Shown here: piece by piece, positions 35,503-44,710 of the stretch
Layout: each line of letters starts with the position of its first letter
Numbering within the stretch: position 1 is the stretch's first letter
Origin: Kiloniella laminariae DSM 19542
Lineage (GTDB): Bacteria > Pseudomonadota > Alphaproteobacteria > Kiloniellales > Kiloniellaceae
Direction: 5' to 3'
Assembly (NCBI RefSeq): GCF_000374005.1
Contig: NZ_KB893135.1
Span: 1-64,000 of the forward strand
Length of the DNA stretch: 64,000 nucleotides
Position numbers and translations under genes: made by a program
The notes under the pieces: model-generated
What the model was told of the DNA's origin: nothing
The model's database searches: none
Seen by the model: the letters and a program-made list of their open reading frames with translations, nothing else

Positions 35503-36960
35503 CTACCCCCCCGGTTCGTAATCCATAATTGCCGTGTCAAAATCGCCGGGTTCGTCGCCCCATTTGACAACCTCTTCGGCGAAGGTCAGGGCCAGGGCGT
35601 CGGCGACATCGGGTGAGTGCAGGCCGCGCTTTTTCATGTCGGATTTTTTCTCCAGCTGCAGGCGGTTTTTGGCGTCAAAGCCGTATTCAATCCCGGTCAG
35701 GTCGCTTTCAAGTTCGCTGTCATCCGCCGGAATATCCGCCGTCTTGAGCCAGTCGCGCAGGCGGCTCCACATTTCCGCGCGTTTGTTGAGAAAGCTCTTG
35801 TGATCCTGCGCGGTTGATCCGGCGTTGACGTCGATCACCGCATGGCCAAGCTGGTGCAGGCGATCAACCACGCCGCCGCCAACCCCGACGCCATCGACCA
35901 GCACGCCGTCAGGTTTGTAGCGTCCGATCGCCTCGATCACAAAGCTGGCAAGGGCCATGGTATCAACCCGGTATTTGCGAATTTCCAGCAGCTTGCGCCC
36001 CTGACGGATAAGGATCACTGACTGGTCATCGCCAAATCTTGCCACATCCACGCCGATCACTATCGGCTGTTCCGGCTGCGGTGGCAGCTCACGCGCCCTG
36101 GCTTCAGCCACCAATTGCCCGGAAATAAACTGGGTCGAGCCCGCGCGGGGGAAGACACCACGCACCCGCACCCGGACAAAATCGCTGTCCTCGCCATAGT
36201 CTTCGACCCACTGCTGCATCAGATCGGCGTTGGTGCCTTCAACCGCGCGACTGTCGATCTGGCGGCTGTGCCAGCGGTGGCGCAGGCGGTGAAAACACTC
36301 AAAAAACCGCCCGGAATTGCGGGTTGGGTTGCCAAAGACAAAGCGCATCGGCTCCCCATCGGTCAGGCCCCCGTCCGACACTTCCCAGATTTTATCCGGC
36401 ACCGCCGAAGCCTCATCAAACAGATAAAAAGGCGTCGAGTTGGCGGCGTGCAACCCGGCAAAGCTTTCCGAGTTTTCCTCGCGGCAGGTCTGCGCGTCAC
36501 AACGCCAGCTCTCGGCGTGGCTCTTGTGGCTGAGCGACATGTTGCCCTTGCTCGCATTGTACTGAAACCAGTGTCCGGTCAGACAGCGGCGGTGCCACTT
36601 TCCCAGCTCGGCCCAGGTCTTGGTCCGTAGCTGATCCCCGGTGTTGGAAGTCACGACCCCCTTGGCAAAGGGCCGGGTCGAGAGAATAAACAGGATCAGC
36701 CATGCCGACATCGCCGACTTGCCAATGCCGTGGCCTGACGCCGTGGCGATATCGGTCGGGGCGACAGGATGCACGCCGTCAAAGCCTCTGCTGCGGATCT
36801 GTGCGCCCAGATGGTCCAGATAGTCACGCTGCCAGGCACGCGGCCCGGCAAAGTCCGCCAGATCGCCCCTGCCCCAGTCAAACGCCCAGAGCACAAAGCC
36901 GAGCGGATCGGCATAAAAGCGCGCGCAATCCTCGGCAATGTCCAGATCAACCCTGGCCAT
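35503..36960 (-). CDS. terminase large subunit
   Basis: 485 aa. The ATPase domain has Walker A SGHGIGKS (75-82), Walker B FYLFDEAS and a coupling motif region (FVFGNPTRNSG). The RNase H-like nuclease domain has VIGVDVARFGDDQS, GVLVDGVGVGGG and HSPDVADALALTFA, supplying the acidic metal ligands. It packages DNA into the procapsid through the portal. All motifs look intact. It follows the small subunit by 62 bases, with the accessory region beyond. Confidence 0.92.
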   Translation of the reverse strand: MARVDLDIAEDCARFYADPLGFVLWAFDWGRGDLADFAGPRAWQRDYLDHLGAQIRSRGFDGVHPVAPTDIATASGHGIGKSAMSAWLILFILSTRPFAKGVVTSNTGDQLRTKTWAELGKWHRRCLTGHWFQYNASKGNMSLSHKSHAESWRCDAQTCREENSESFAGLHAANSTPFYLFDEASAVPDKIWEVSDGGLTDGEPMRFVFGNPTRNSGRFFECFHRLRHRWHSRQIDSRAVEGTNADLMQQWVEDYGEDSDFVRVRVRGVFPRAGSTQFISGQLVAEARARELPPQPEQPIVIGVDVARFGDDQSVILIRQGRKLLEIRKYRVDTMALASFVIEAIGRYKPDGVLVDGVGVGGGVVDRLHQLGHAVIDVNAGSTAQDHKSFLNKRAEMWSRLRDWLKTADIPADDSELESDLTGIEYGFDAKNRLQLEKKSDMKKRGLHSPDVADALALTFAEEVVKWGDEPGDFDTAIMDYEPGG

Positions 36961-37022
36961 AGTTCAATCCTGTCCTGCTAAAGAATAAGGGATGTTTTCT
37001 ACAATAAAGCCCGCAAAGCAGG

Positions 37023-37655
37023 TCAGTTGGCCTGTTCGGGTTGGGTGGCCTGTTCGGGTTGCCCGGGCTGCACCCCGCCAGCCTGAACCTCGCCAACCTG
37101 AACCCCACCGGTCTGAACCCGTTTGCGTCCACGGGCGAGGCGTTCCATCAGAGCACTTTCGATCCCGACATCCACCCGTTCCTTGAAGGCCTGAACCGAG
37201 ACATGTTTGCCGATCAGCTCCAGCGCCTTGCCCGCGCCCGCATACTGGAACTTGTATTCCCCGGCCGCATCCGGTACCGGGCTGCGCTGCATACAGCGTT
37301 CGAACAGCTCAACCGCCCCGCGCAGCACGTAATCCGCATCGATTTTCAAGCGCGCGGACCGCTCGGCCAGCGCCTGATCCACCGCTGTCCGTACCGCTGG
37401 CATGCCCAGCACCCGGCTGCCGCTCTGCTGCGCGCCTGCTGGCGAATATCCCGCCCGCACCGCCGCCTGTGTGGCATTGAGATCAACCAGATATTCCTCG
37501 ACAAAACGGCTTTGCCGCGCCGACAGTTTGGCACTGGACTGTTCATGAAACTTTGCCTTGATAGCTCTCTGGGTCGTTCTCTGGGACTTTCCAGACGCGT
37601 TGCCCGGATCTGACGCCCCAGCCTTCCCGGCTTCCGGTTTTGACTTCTGCTGCAC
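37023..37655 (-). CDS. terminase small subunit
   Basis: 210 aa if started at the GTG at 37655, which has GGAGG just upstream. A 279-residue frame exists to 37862, but its extra N-terminus is unlike the family. The Terminase_2 domain is clear: KLSARQSRFVEEYLVDLNATQAAVRAGY (helix-turn-helix), then SGSRVLGMPAVRTAVDQALAERS and a helical oligomerisation region. The C-terminus is a repetitive tail rich in Gly/Val/Gln/Pro (two 18-bp and three 15-bp DNA repeats). It recognises viral DNA and recruits the large subunit. Confidence 0.85.
   Translation of the reverse strand: MQQKSKPEAGKAGASDPGNASGKSQRTTQRAIKAKFHEQSSAKLSARQSRFVEEYLVDLNATQAAVRAGYSPAGAQQSGSRVLGMPAVRTAVDQALAERSARLKIDADYVLRGAVELFERCMQRSPVPDAAGEYKFQYAGAGKALELIGKHVSVQAFKERVDVGIESALMERLARGRKRVQTGGVQVGEVQAGGVQPGQPEQATQPEQAN
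37028..37121. repeat. tandem repeats at the 3' end of the small terminase gene
   Basis: Two copies of an 18-bp unit (37028-37045, 37046-37063), then three of a related-looking 15-bp unit (37077-37091, 37092-37106, 37107-37121). All are in frame and encode the PEQATQ and VQxGE-like tail of the protein. Confidence 0.8.
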
Positions 37656-37975
37656 AACCCCTCCAAAACCGTTCAAGATCAATAGACTGAACAGAATTTT
37701 AAGGCAGCCAGAGCCGTCCCTCAACTCATCATAAGCTTGAAACACAAACCGGGATGGCCCGGAAGGGAAGCTTTCCCTTTCGGAGAAAACATATCGCTGG
37801 TAACACCAGCCCCGCCTGACCAGCCCCAATACAACACCAGTCCCGGCACAGTCCCGCCCCAAAACCCGGCGGGTTAAAAAAAATCTCCATTCGGGACTTA
37901 TGCTTTTGCTGGCTTTGGGTGCTGGCTTTGGGCTAAAAGCGGATAACGGTGTGTTTGAGAGTTAGGGATTGCGGA
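37656..37975. other. intergenic region between terminase and topoisomerase genes
   Basis: About 320 bases between divergent genes. No convincing gene: the open minus-strand frame is an extension of the small terminase frame without family similarity. Runs of A (GTTAAAAAAAATC near 37880) and Pro/Gly-coding-like low complexity are present. Promoters for both directions should lie here, but no clear boxes were identified. Confidence 0.5.
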
Positions 37976-40900
37976 TTGTCGACCATAGTTATTACGGAAA
38001 AGACTTCTCAGAAGCGGGATGTCCAGGCGGCGGTTGGCAATGACTACGGGCGCATTCTCCCGGCAGAGGGACACCTGCTCAGCCTGCAGGAACCGCAACA
38101 GGTTGAAAGCAGCTGGGGCCGCTGGTCCTTTGACCTGCTCAAGCCCGATGACTTTTACCCGACCTGTCCCGCGCCCGATGCCTCGCCCTCGGCCAAGTCA
38201 AAGCTGCAGGCCATTGCCGATGCGCTCAAGACCGCCACCCGCGTCATTATCGCGACCGACTGCGACCGCGAAGGTCAGTTGATCGGCGAGGAAATCCTGC
38301 GCCACTACAAATTTTCCGGCAAGGTCGAACGGGCCATGTTCACCGCGCAGGATGAAAAGACCCTGCGCCAGGCCTTTGCCAATCTGGAACCGAACGAAAA
38401 GTATTACAATCTGGGTCAGGCCGCGGTGGTGCGTCAGCAGGCCGATCAGGTCTACAACCTGTCGCTGACCCGCGCGGCGACGGTCGCATTGAAACAGCCG
38501 GGACAGTACGGTGCCATTGGTATTGGCCGGGTCAAGACCCCGACCATGGCGATTGTCTGCATGCGCGAGCTGGAAATCCGTGACTTTACGCCCCAGGATT
38601 ATTACCACCTCGTCGCCACTGCCAATGTAAAGCTCCAGCTGGGAACCGACGCCGCCCCACAGGAACAAGACGGCACGCTCGATCTGCGCCACGCCCCGAA
38701 AAACAAGATCCTCGACCCGGATCAGGCCGAGGCCTTGCGCGCTGCGGTCGAGGGTTATCAGGGGCCGCTGAAGGCCGAAAAGAAGATCAAGTCGACCAAG
38801 CCGCCGCGCCTGCTTGATCTGCCGGAACTGCAAAAGATCTGCGCGCGACGCTGGGGCTGGACCGCCGACAAGACCCTGAACATTGCCCAGGAACTGTACG
38901 ATGGCGAAGGCAAGAAGATCCAGACCTACCCCCGCGCTGAATCGCGCTATCTGGCGGAAAACCAGATCGAGGACATTGCTGAGATTATCCAGGGTCTGAC
39001 GGGTCTGCCGCAGTACCAGAACATCGACCTGAGCAAGCCGGAAGTGCGCAAGGGCAAAAGCGGCCATTTCTCGGATGCGGGGCTCAAGGGGGTCTCGCAC
39101 CACGCGATTGTGCCGAACAAGAACACCATGGACCGCATCACCACGATCTATCCGCGCCTGAGCGAAGACGAGCAGCGCATGTTTGATCTGGTCGCCAGTT
39201 CCTATCTCGCCATTCTGCTGCCCGATTATGTCTATGAGTCCACCACCGTGGCCATGGATGTGCCGGTCACCCTGCCCAACCCCGACGGCAGCCCCGCAAA
39301 GGAAAAGATCCTCGACTTCAAGGTCACCGGGAACATTCCGAAAGAACAGGGCTGGAAAGCGGTCTACACCGATGTGATGGAGAAAAAGGAAGAGGACGCC
39401 AGTGAAGAGGGGCGTGAGTTACCTCCAGTGCAGGACGGCGACCTTGCCACGCTCAATCCCGTGACCACCGACAGTAAAAAGACCAAGGCCCCGCCACGTT
39501 ATAACGAGGGTACGCTGATCGATGCCATGCAGAACGCCTGGCGCTTTGTCGAAGACAAGGACCTGAAAGAACGGCTCAAGGAAGCCAAGGGCATCGGCAC
39601 CCCGGCGACCCGCGCCTCGGTCATTACCGGGCTCAAGGTCCAGAACTTTCTGGCCCAGAGCGGCAAGCACATCATCCCGACCGAGGCTGGCCTGACGCTC
39701 TACAGCACGCTCAAGACCGCCGCGCCTGAACTGGTGGATCCCGGCGTGACCGCGATCTGGGAAATGCATCTGGATGACGTGCTCGAAGGCAAGCAGTCGG
39801 CGCGACAGGTCTGGGACGACATCGGCAGGGATACTGCGCGTCTGATCAACATCATCAAGACCAACGCCGCCTCTGCCCCCAAGATCAACACCGGGGTTGC
39901 CATGCCCAAGGGGGCCGGGCGGGGCAAGCCGACCGACAAGATGAAAGAAACCGCCAAATCCATCGCGGCGGCGCGCGGCCTGAAACTGCCCAAGGGCTAC
40001 ACTTCAGACTTTGAAACCTGCCGCGACTTTCTCGATGAACATCTCGGCGGCAAGGGCAAGGTTGAAAGCCCCGAAAAACAACGTGAACGCCAGATCGCCA
40101 GCATGGAAAAGCAACTGGCGGGCGGCATGATCAAGGGGCTGGGGGCCAAGGCCGCCAAACAGCTGGCCGAAACCTTTGGCCCGGAAGCGCTGGATATCAT
40201 CCTCAACCAGCCGGACAAGCTCGAGGCACAGGCCAAGGACCTGGGCCTGACCAAGGCCAAGCTCACCCTGCTCAGCGATTGGGCCAGTGAACGCCGGAAC
40301 TCTGCCCTCCTTGCCAGCTTCCTGCATAACCACGGGGTCGAGCCCGTCCGCGCCCTGCGCCTGCTTCAGGCCTGGCCCGGCAAGACCGCCGCCGAGATCA
40401 TCGATCTGCTGCGTGCCGATCCCTATTGTTTCCTGCGGGTGACCCGTGGCCTGCCCTTTGCCATGGCCGACACCCTGGCCCACCGTCTGGGGCTGGAGCC
40501 CAATTCCCCCCTGCGCGCCCGTGCCGCCCTTTATCACGCGCTGGCCCAGGCGGCGGATTATCGCGGCAGGAATGCCCTGCTGGCCCAGCTGGAAAAACGC
40601 CTCGACCTGCCGCTGGATCTGCTGGTTTCTGCGCTAGAGGCCGAACGGGCGGACAAACAGATCCATCTGGTCAAGGACCGCAAGCGCTACGAAGAAAAAC
40701 CTCCCCAGAATCAAACAGGCTATGAAGTTGAAGAACTGATCCTGCACGACCACTGGCAGGCCGAACAGAAAATCAGCAAGCGGCTCAAGGCCCTGCGCGA
40801 CGGCAGCGCGCTCTGGGCCGGGATCGAGGCTGAAAAGGCGGTGGACTGGGTGCGGGACAAGGGCAAGATCCCCCTGACCATCAACCAGAAACAGACCGTC

Positions 40901-42451
40901 ATCGGCCTGCTCGCCAAGCCCGACACGGGCAAGATCCGCCTGATCAATGGCAGCCCGAACACAGGCAAGTTGACCGTCACCCGCGCCTTCCTGCGCATCC
41001 TCGCGGCCAAGGGCTTTTCCATTGCCCTGACCTCGGCCAGTGCAGCCGAAGCCCGTGATCTCGCCAAAGACCCGGCGCTCAAGGACTACAGCGCCACCTC
41101 GCTGGTCAAGCTGCTGGACTACACCGCCAAATCGGGCAATTTCAAACACAACAGCCGCAAGCCGCTGGATTGCCAGCTGCTGGTGATTACCTCTGCCGCG
41201 TTGCTTGATCGCGCCCTGCTGCTGGCGGCGCTCGAAGCCCTGCCCGAAGACGCCGGATTGCTGCTGATCGATGACATGACCCGCCTGCCCGCCGCCGGAT
41301 CGGGCCGGGTACTCGAAGAACTGACCCGACAGGCCGATGTGCCCTGGCTGGCGCTGTGGGATCTGCCGCCAGAACTGGAACACAACCGCCTGTCCGATAA
41401 CCAGCTGCGCCTGTTCCACGGCAGACCGCCCAACCTGAAGCGCGAAAAACCTGCTGCAGAAATGCAGGCAAAAATGGCCGAAGACAAACACCCCCATCCC
41501 TCTCGTATCAAGGATGGCAAGACCGTAACCCTCAAGACAGGCCCCAACGCGCAGGGCAGTTTTTATCTGGTCGAGACCAGTGACCCCGCCGACAGCCTGC
41601 GCAAGATCACCGAAATCATCAGCAACCGCCTGCCCAAATCCTTCAAGCTGGACCCGCGCAAGGACCTGCAGGTCATCTGTCTTTCCGCCTTGGGCGAACT
41701 CGGCCCGCGCAAGCTGAACCTGCGCCTGCAACAGCTGCTCAACCCGCCCGAAGACGGCCTCTTTGTCGATCGTTTTGGCTGGCGCTTTCGCATCGGTGAC
41801 AAGGTTACCTTGAGCGAGAACGACCCCGAACGCGACCTGCTCGCGGGCGACTGTGGCATCATCAAGGACATCACCCGCGATGACCTGCCGCCCCTGGCCG
41901 GGCCAGTCCCGGCGACAGCTTCCGGGCCACGATCAACGACTGTATCTGAAGATATATCTGCCCCAGCAACCCTGACAGCATCTTCCCCCGATGCCGCGCT
42001 CCCTGCAGCCCCCACAGCCTCTGGCACAGCCACGAGTACGGCCTCTGCCATGACCTCGAACATCGCAGCGCCACAGACAACAGAACCCGCAGCAGTGCAA
42101 GATCAGGATAGCAGACTGGATACAGGCTCCAGGCTAGACACAGTTCCCAAGCTGGATACAGGCCGCATCACCATCGACTTCCAGGGCAAAAGCCACGACC
42201 TCGCCTTTGACGAGCTCGACCGCCTCTCCCTCGCCTATGCCCTGCATGCCCCGCGCAGCCGCGCCCAGCAAAGCACCGCCGCCCTGATCATCGGCCCCTG
42301 TTCATCTGGAAATACATCTGGCGCGCCATCAGACAGCCCGCCCGCCGCACTCCCCAGCGACGAAGAAAAGAAAACCCTCTACAGCGCCCTGACCCACCCC
42401 CACGACCTCGCCATCATCCTCGCCCCCAAATCCGCCGTCGATTGGGTGTGA
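37976..42451 (+). CDS. type IA topoisomerase fused to a RecD2-like (degenerate) helicase
   Basis: About 1491 aa from the TTG at 37976 (AGGG eight bases upstream); the GTG at 37949 adds nine residues and sets the numbering here. Topoisomerase III-like part (11-650): Toprim VITEK (Glu17) and ATDCDREGQ (Asp104, Asp106, Glu108), GRVKTPTMA, and catalytic Tyr327 in TYPRAESRYL. RecD2-like part (about 710-1500): helix-hairpin-helix/N-terminal region (FGPEALDIIL, RGLPFAMADTLAHRLGL), Walker A GSPNTGKL (1001-1008), then LLVITSAALLD where RecD2 has a DEAS Walker B, IDDMTRLPAAGSG, FRIGDKVTLSEND, and LSLAYALHAPRSRAQQS where the HKSQG motif VI belongs. The helicase fold is kept but catalytic residues are lost. 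Topoisomerase is probably active; the helicase half may be a DNA-binding platform. Confidence 0.85.
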   Translation: MSTIVITEKTSQKRDVQAAVGNDYGRILPAEGHLLSLQEPQQVESSWGRWSFDLLKPDDFYPTCPAPDASPSAKSKLQAIADALKTATRVIIATDCDREGQLIGEEILRHYKFSGKVERAMFTAQDEKTLRQAFANLEPNEKYYNLGQAAVVRQQADQVYNLSLTRAATVALKQPGQYGAIGIGRVKTPTMAIVCMRELEIRDFTPQDYYHLVATANVKLQLGTDAAPQEQDGTLDLRHAPKNKILDPDQAEALRAAVEGYQGPLKAEKKIKSTKPPRLLDLPELQKICARRWGWTADKTLNIAQELYDGEGKKIQTYPRAESRYLAENQIEDIAEIIQGLTGLPQYQNIDLSKPEVRKGKSGHFSDAGLKGVSHHAIVPNKNTMDRITTIYPRLSEDEQRMFDLVASSYLAILLPDYVYESTTVAMDVPVTLPNPDGSPAKEKILDFKVTGNIPKEQGWKAVYTDVMEKKEEDASEEGRELPPVQDGDLATLNPVTTDSKKTKAPPRYNEGTLIDAMQNAWRFVEDKDLKERLKEAKGIGTPATRASVITGLKVQNFLAQSGKHIIPTEAGLTLYSTLKTAAPELVDPGVTAIWEMHLDDVLEGKQSARQVWDDIGRDTARLINIIKTNAASAPKINTGVAMPKGAGRGKPTDKMKETAKSIAAARGLKLPKGYTSDFETCRDFLDEHLGGKGKVESPEKQRERQIASMEKQLAGGMIKGLGAKAAKQLAETFGPEALDIILNQPDKLEAQAKDLGLTKAKLTLLSDWASERRNSALLASFLHNHGVEPVRALRLLQAWPGKTAAEIIDLLRADPYCFLRVTRGLPFAMADTLAHRLGLEPNSPLRARAALYHALAQAADYRGRNALLAQLEKRLDLPLDLLVSALEAERADKQIHLVKDRKRYEEKPPQNQTGYEVEELILHDHWQAEQKISKRLKALRDGSALWAGIEAEKAVDWVRDKGKIPLTINQKQTVIGLLAKPDTGKIRLINGSPNTGKLTVTRAFLRILAAKGFSIALTSASAAEARDLAKDPALKDYSATSLVKLLDYTAKSGNFKHNSRKPLDCQLLVITSAALLDRALLLAALEALPEDAGLLLIDDMTRLPAAGSGRVLEELTRQADVPWLALWDLPPELEHNRLSDNQLRLFHGRPPNLKREKPAAEMQAKMAEDKHPHPSRIKDGKTVTLKTGPNAQGSFYLVETSDPADSLRKITEIISNRLPKSFKLDPRKDLQVICLSALGELGPRKLNLRLQQLLNPPEDGLFVDRFGWRFRIGDKVTLSENDPERDLLAGDCGIIKDITRDDLPPLAGPVPATASGPRSTTVSEDISAPATLTASSPDAALPAAPTASGTATSTASAMTSNIAAPQTTEPAAVQDQDSRLDTGSRLDTVPKLDTGRITIDFQGKSHDLAFDELDRLSLAYALHAPRSRAQQSTAALIIGPCSSGNTSGAPSDSPPAALPSDEEKKTLYSALTHPHDLAIILAPKSAVDWV
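42110..42163. repeat. 18-bp in-frame tandem repeat in the fusion topoisomerase
   Basis: Three copies (42110-42127, 42128-42145, 42146-42163) encode SRLDTG, SRLDTV, PKLDTG. They sit at the end of an Ala/Ser/Thr/Pro-rich linker inserted between the FRIGDKV segment and the final RecD2-like domain. Confidence 0.85.
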
Positions 42452-42677
42452 GGGGGGGCTGGTAAAGCAGTAAGTATAGGAGAATCTAAGAACCATAATT
42501 TGATGACTGCTTTGTGCCATTAGCGGACCTTCACTACTGGCGCATAAAAAGCTGCTGTGTTTTACCAATACCGCAGCTACGCCAAGAATTTGAACCAGCG
42601 CTTATACTTACCAATGGGCCTAACTCAACCCTCCGAGATTGTTACGGTCAATAACCATTCTCAGAGGGGAACGATTT

Positions 42678-44651
42678 CTATATGTCGTCACCATAGTGAG
42701 ACTGCTGATATTTATGAGCTTCTTCTGGATCATTAAGCATTTGGAAGAGTTCCTGCAGGCAAATAACCTCAATATAAGAGTTCGCTGAGCAAAGCCGATG
42801 TGTTAGGCCGTGGTGTGATCGACGGTGAGTTAGTTCTGAATCAAGATACGAAATCACTGAATATTCTTTGTCGAAATCTTTGCCCATCTCCCAAAACACT
42901 GCAAGATCGACATCGTTCTCGTGTTTGTCTCCACCTTCAAACTCTCTGATCAATCCATCTAAACAGAATTTATACTCAAGAACCTTCGGTTGAGTCGTGT
43001 ATGTCTTTGTAAGCTGTTCTCCGAACACTCCGAGCGGATTATTTTTTTGGCAGAATTCATATGCCGACAATGGATCTTCCGCGGAGAAGCGGAAAACGCC
43101 GTCGTATTGGGATGATTGTGAAGTTGCGAGTAGCTTTAATCCACGAATAACCCCACCTGCGATTAATTGATTGAATAAAACGATTACGTCTTGCTCGCTT
43201 TGTGGGACACACATAACAGAAATCTTTTTCGTAGGCAGAAAGAAGCCATCATTTTTAAGCACTAGGGGGTGATCGGCCTCATATTGTTCTTGATATTTTA
43301 GCCATTCATGTACCTTAAGCTCTTTATCGATATCAGTATGTGCACCGCTATCCGATTTCAAGATATCCTCTCTTCTCGCGCTTAGCTGTTTAACGACCCC
43401 CGCAGCAATTTTTTCGGCCAGTTCTTTAAGTTCAGGTTGAAACCCCTTCCGACCCAAGTCAGGTTCAGCGCCCTCAAAGTGAACGATCACATGGCTTTGG
43501 TTTTGATGGCCCATACTCTTGGACAATGGAATGGTAATAAGCTCACCTTGCGGCATGCTGTTGCTTGCAATTTGGAGGCCACCTTTGATGATTCTCAATC
43601 CCTGCCTGAGTTTAGCCTTCTTGTCATTTAATTGGTCCCAAATCTCGGTCGAATATACAAAGTAACCGTAGGCAGTAACATTGTGAGTTTTAGCCAGTTC
43701 AATTTCATCATCTGATAGTCGAGCTAACGGCAAAACTTGGTCGAGCGAATAAACTTCATAAATACCATTCGATTTTCGAAATTTGTCTATTGCTCTCGCA
43801 GGGTCTTTACCTTCGTTCAAAGCTTTTTGCTGAATCTCAACAATCTTCCGAAGTTGTTGGCTTGCATGGACCTCTAAGTGGGGAAACTTATATTTTGCTT
43901 CCTGCTCTTCAAGGCTTGTAACTTTGCCATCCTTGTCCATGACCCTCAAATCAAATTGGATATTTGAGGCAGAACAACTTGGTAATTTAATCGAACCAAG
44001 AGGTGTCTTAATAAGCAGCAAATACAGCCACTGTTCTGCTGTTTTTGCTTGATACCACCCAAGATTTTTAGGGCGAACATGCTTGCCTGAGAACGCAATT
44101 TTGAAGCTGGTTCCTTGGTCAAGCGCATCGAACGCGTTGCTCTTAGTCTTTGCTGGCTCAATAAGCGGACGCGAAACAGTCCCCTCGTGATCCTCAATCC
44201 ACTCGCGCCCTCTGCGCATCGTGCCTTGATAAGAGAAGAGGCGATTCTTCGTCCGTATAGTTAGGTCATTAAACCCATATGCAATGTACGTGACACCAAC
44301 GCCCTTGTTGCCCCGTGTCTCGCCTCCCGACTTGAACGAAATACTCGGTGCTAGGAACGCTTTAAATTCTGCTTCCTCAAATCCACATCCATTATCCAAA
44401 ACTTCGATAGAATTCTCATTCAGATCAACGATGATCGTGACCTTAGGGTAGATCTTCGTATCTGCCTCGCACCTCTTCTCAACTGCGTCCATAGCATTTT
44501 GGATCAACTCGGAAAGGGGGTCATAATTACTTACATATGACTTCAAAATATTCTTGATTTCGCGTTTTTTCGCAGAAGCAAGGACATTTGCATCTGTTAA
44601 ACCAGCGGCGTCGAGTGGGTCCCAGGTCACAGATTGATTGGTTGACGTCAT
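42678..44651 (-). CDS. GHKL (HSP90/MutL/MORC-like) ATPase, possible defence protein
   Basis: 657 aa. The N-terminal GHKL ATPase is complete: SELIQNAMDAVEKR (N-box, Asn52), DNGCG (86-90) and GNKGVGVTYIAYG (114-126), followed by a transducer-like region (QGTSFKIAFSGKH). The C-terminal about 400 residues are alpha/beta with no family I recognise (for example RQGLRIIKGGLQIASNSM, ISVMCVPQSEQDVIVLFNQL). Composition is more AT-rich than flanking genes, suggesting transfer. Stand-alone GHKL proteins of this build occur in restriction or phage-defence loci, but there is no partner nuclease or methylase here. The start at 44651 is followed upstream by an inverted repeat. Confidence 0.7.
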   Translation of the reverse strand: MTSTNQSVTWDPLDAAGLTDANVLASAKKREIKNILKSYVSNYDPLSELIQNAMDAVEKRCEADTKIYPKVTIIVDLNENSIEVLDNGCGFEEAEFKAFLAPSISFKSGGETRGNKGVGVTYIAYGFNDLTIRTKNRLFSYQGTMRRGREWIEDHEGTVSRPLIEPAKTKSNAFDALDQGTSFKIAFSGKHVRPKNLGWYQAKTAEQWLYLLLIKTPLGSIKLPSCSASNIQFDLRVMDKDGKVTSLEEQEAKYKFPHLEVHASQQLRKIVEIQQKALNEGKDPARAIDKFRKSNGIYEVYSLDQVLPLARLSDDEIELAKTHNVTAYGYFVYSTEIWDQLNDKKAKLRQGLRIIKGGLQIASNSMPQGELITIPLSKSMGHQNQSHVIVHFEGAEPDLGRKGFQPELKELAEKIAAGVVKQLSARREDILKSDSGAHTDIDKELKVHEWLKYQEQYEADHPLVLKNDGFFLPTKKISVMCVPQSEQDVIVLFNQLIAGGVIRGLKLLATSQSSQYDGVFRFSAEDPLSAYEFCQKNNPLGVFGEQLTKTYTTQPKVLEYKFCLDGLIREFEGGDKHENDVDLAVFWEMGKDFDKEYSVISYLDSELTHRRSHHGLTHRLCSANSYIEVICLQELFQMLNDPEEAHKYQQSHYGDDI

Positions 44652-44673
44652 TGATCCATCTTTCTTGTTGTAT

Positions 44674-44710
44674 CACACAGTTAAGTCTTGAATATTGGCA
44701 TCACTGTGTG
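44674..44710. promoter_or_regulatory. inverted repeat upstream of the GHKL ATPase gene
   Basis: CACACAGT (44674-44681) and ACTGTGTG (44703-44710) are perfect 8-bp arms 29 bp apart start to start, close to three helical turns, located 23-59 bases before the start codon. This geometry fits a dimeric repressor contacting one DNA face. No regulator gene is adjacent. A transcript hairpin is also possible. Confidence 0.45.

Noticed and set aside
37656-37862. N-terminal extension of the small terminase subunit to 37862
   Set aside because: No similarity to terminases and Cys/Trp-rich odd composition; a GTG with GGAGG at 37655 gives a normal-length protein.
38198-41731. Long minus-strand frames opposite the topoisomerase fusion (301 and 365 aa)
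   Set aside because: Shadow frames of a high-GC gene; no domains and no start signals.
42640-42675. CCCTC..GAGA / TCTC..GAGGGG inverted repeat just after the GHKL stop
   Set aside because: Large loop with mismatches and no T-tract; not convincing as a terminator.
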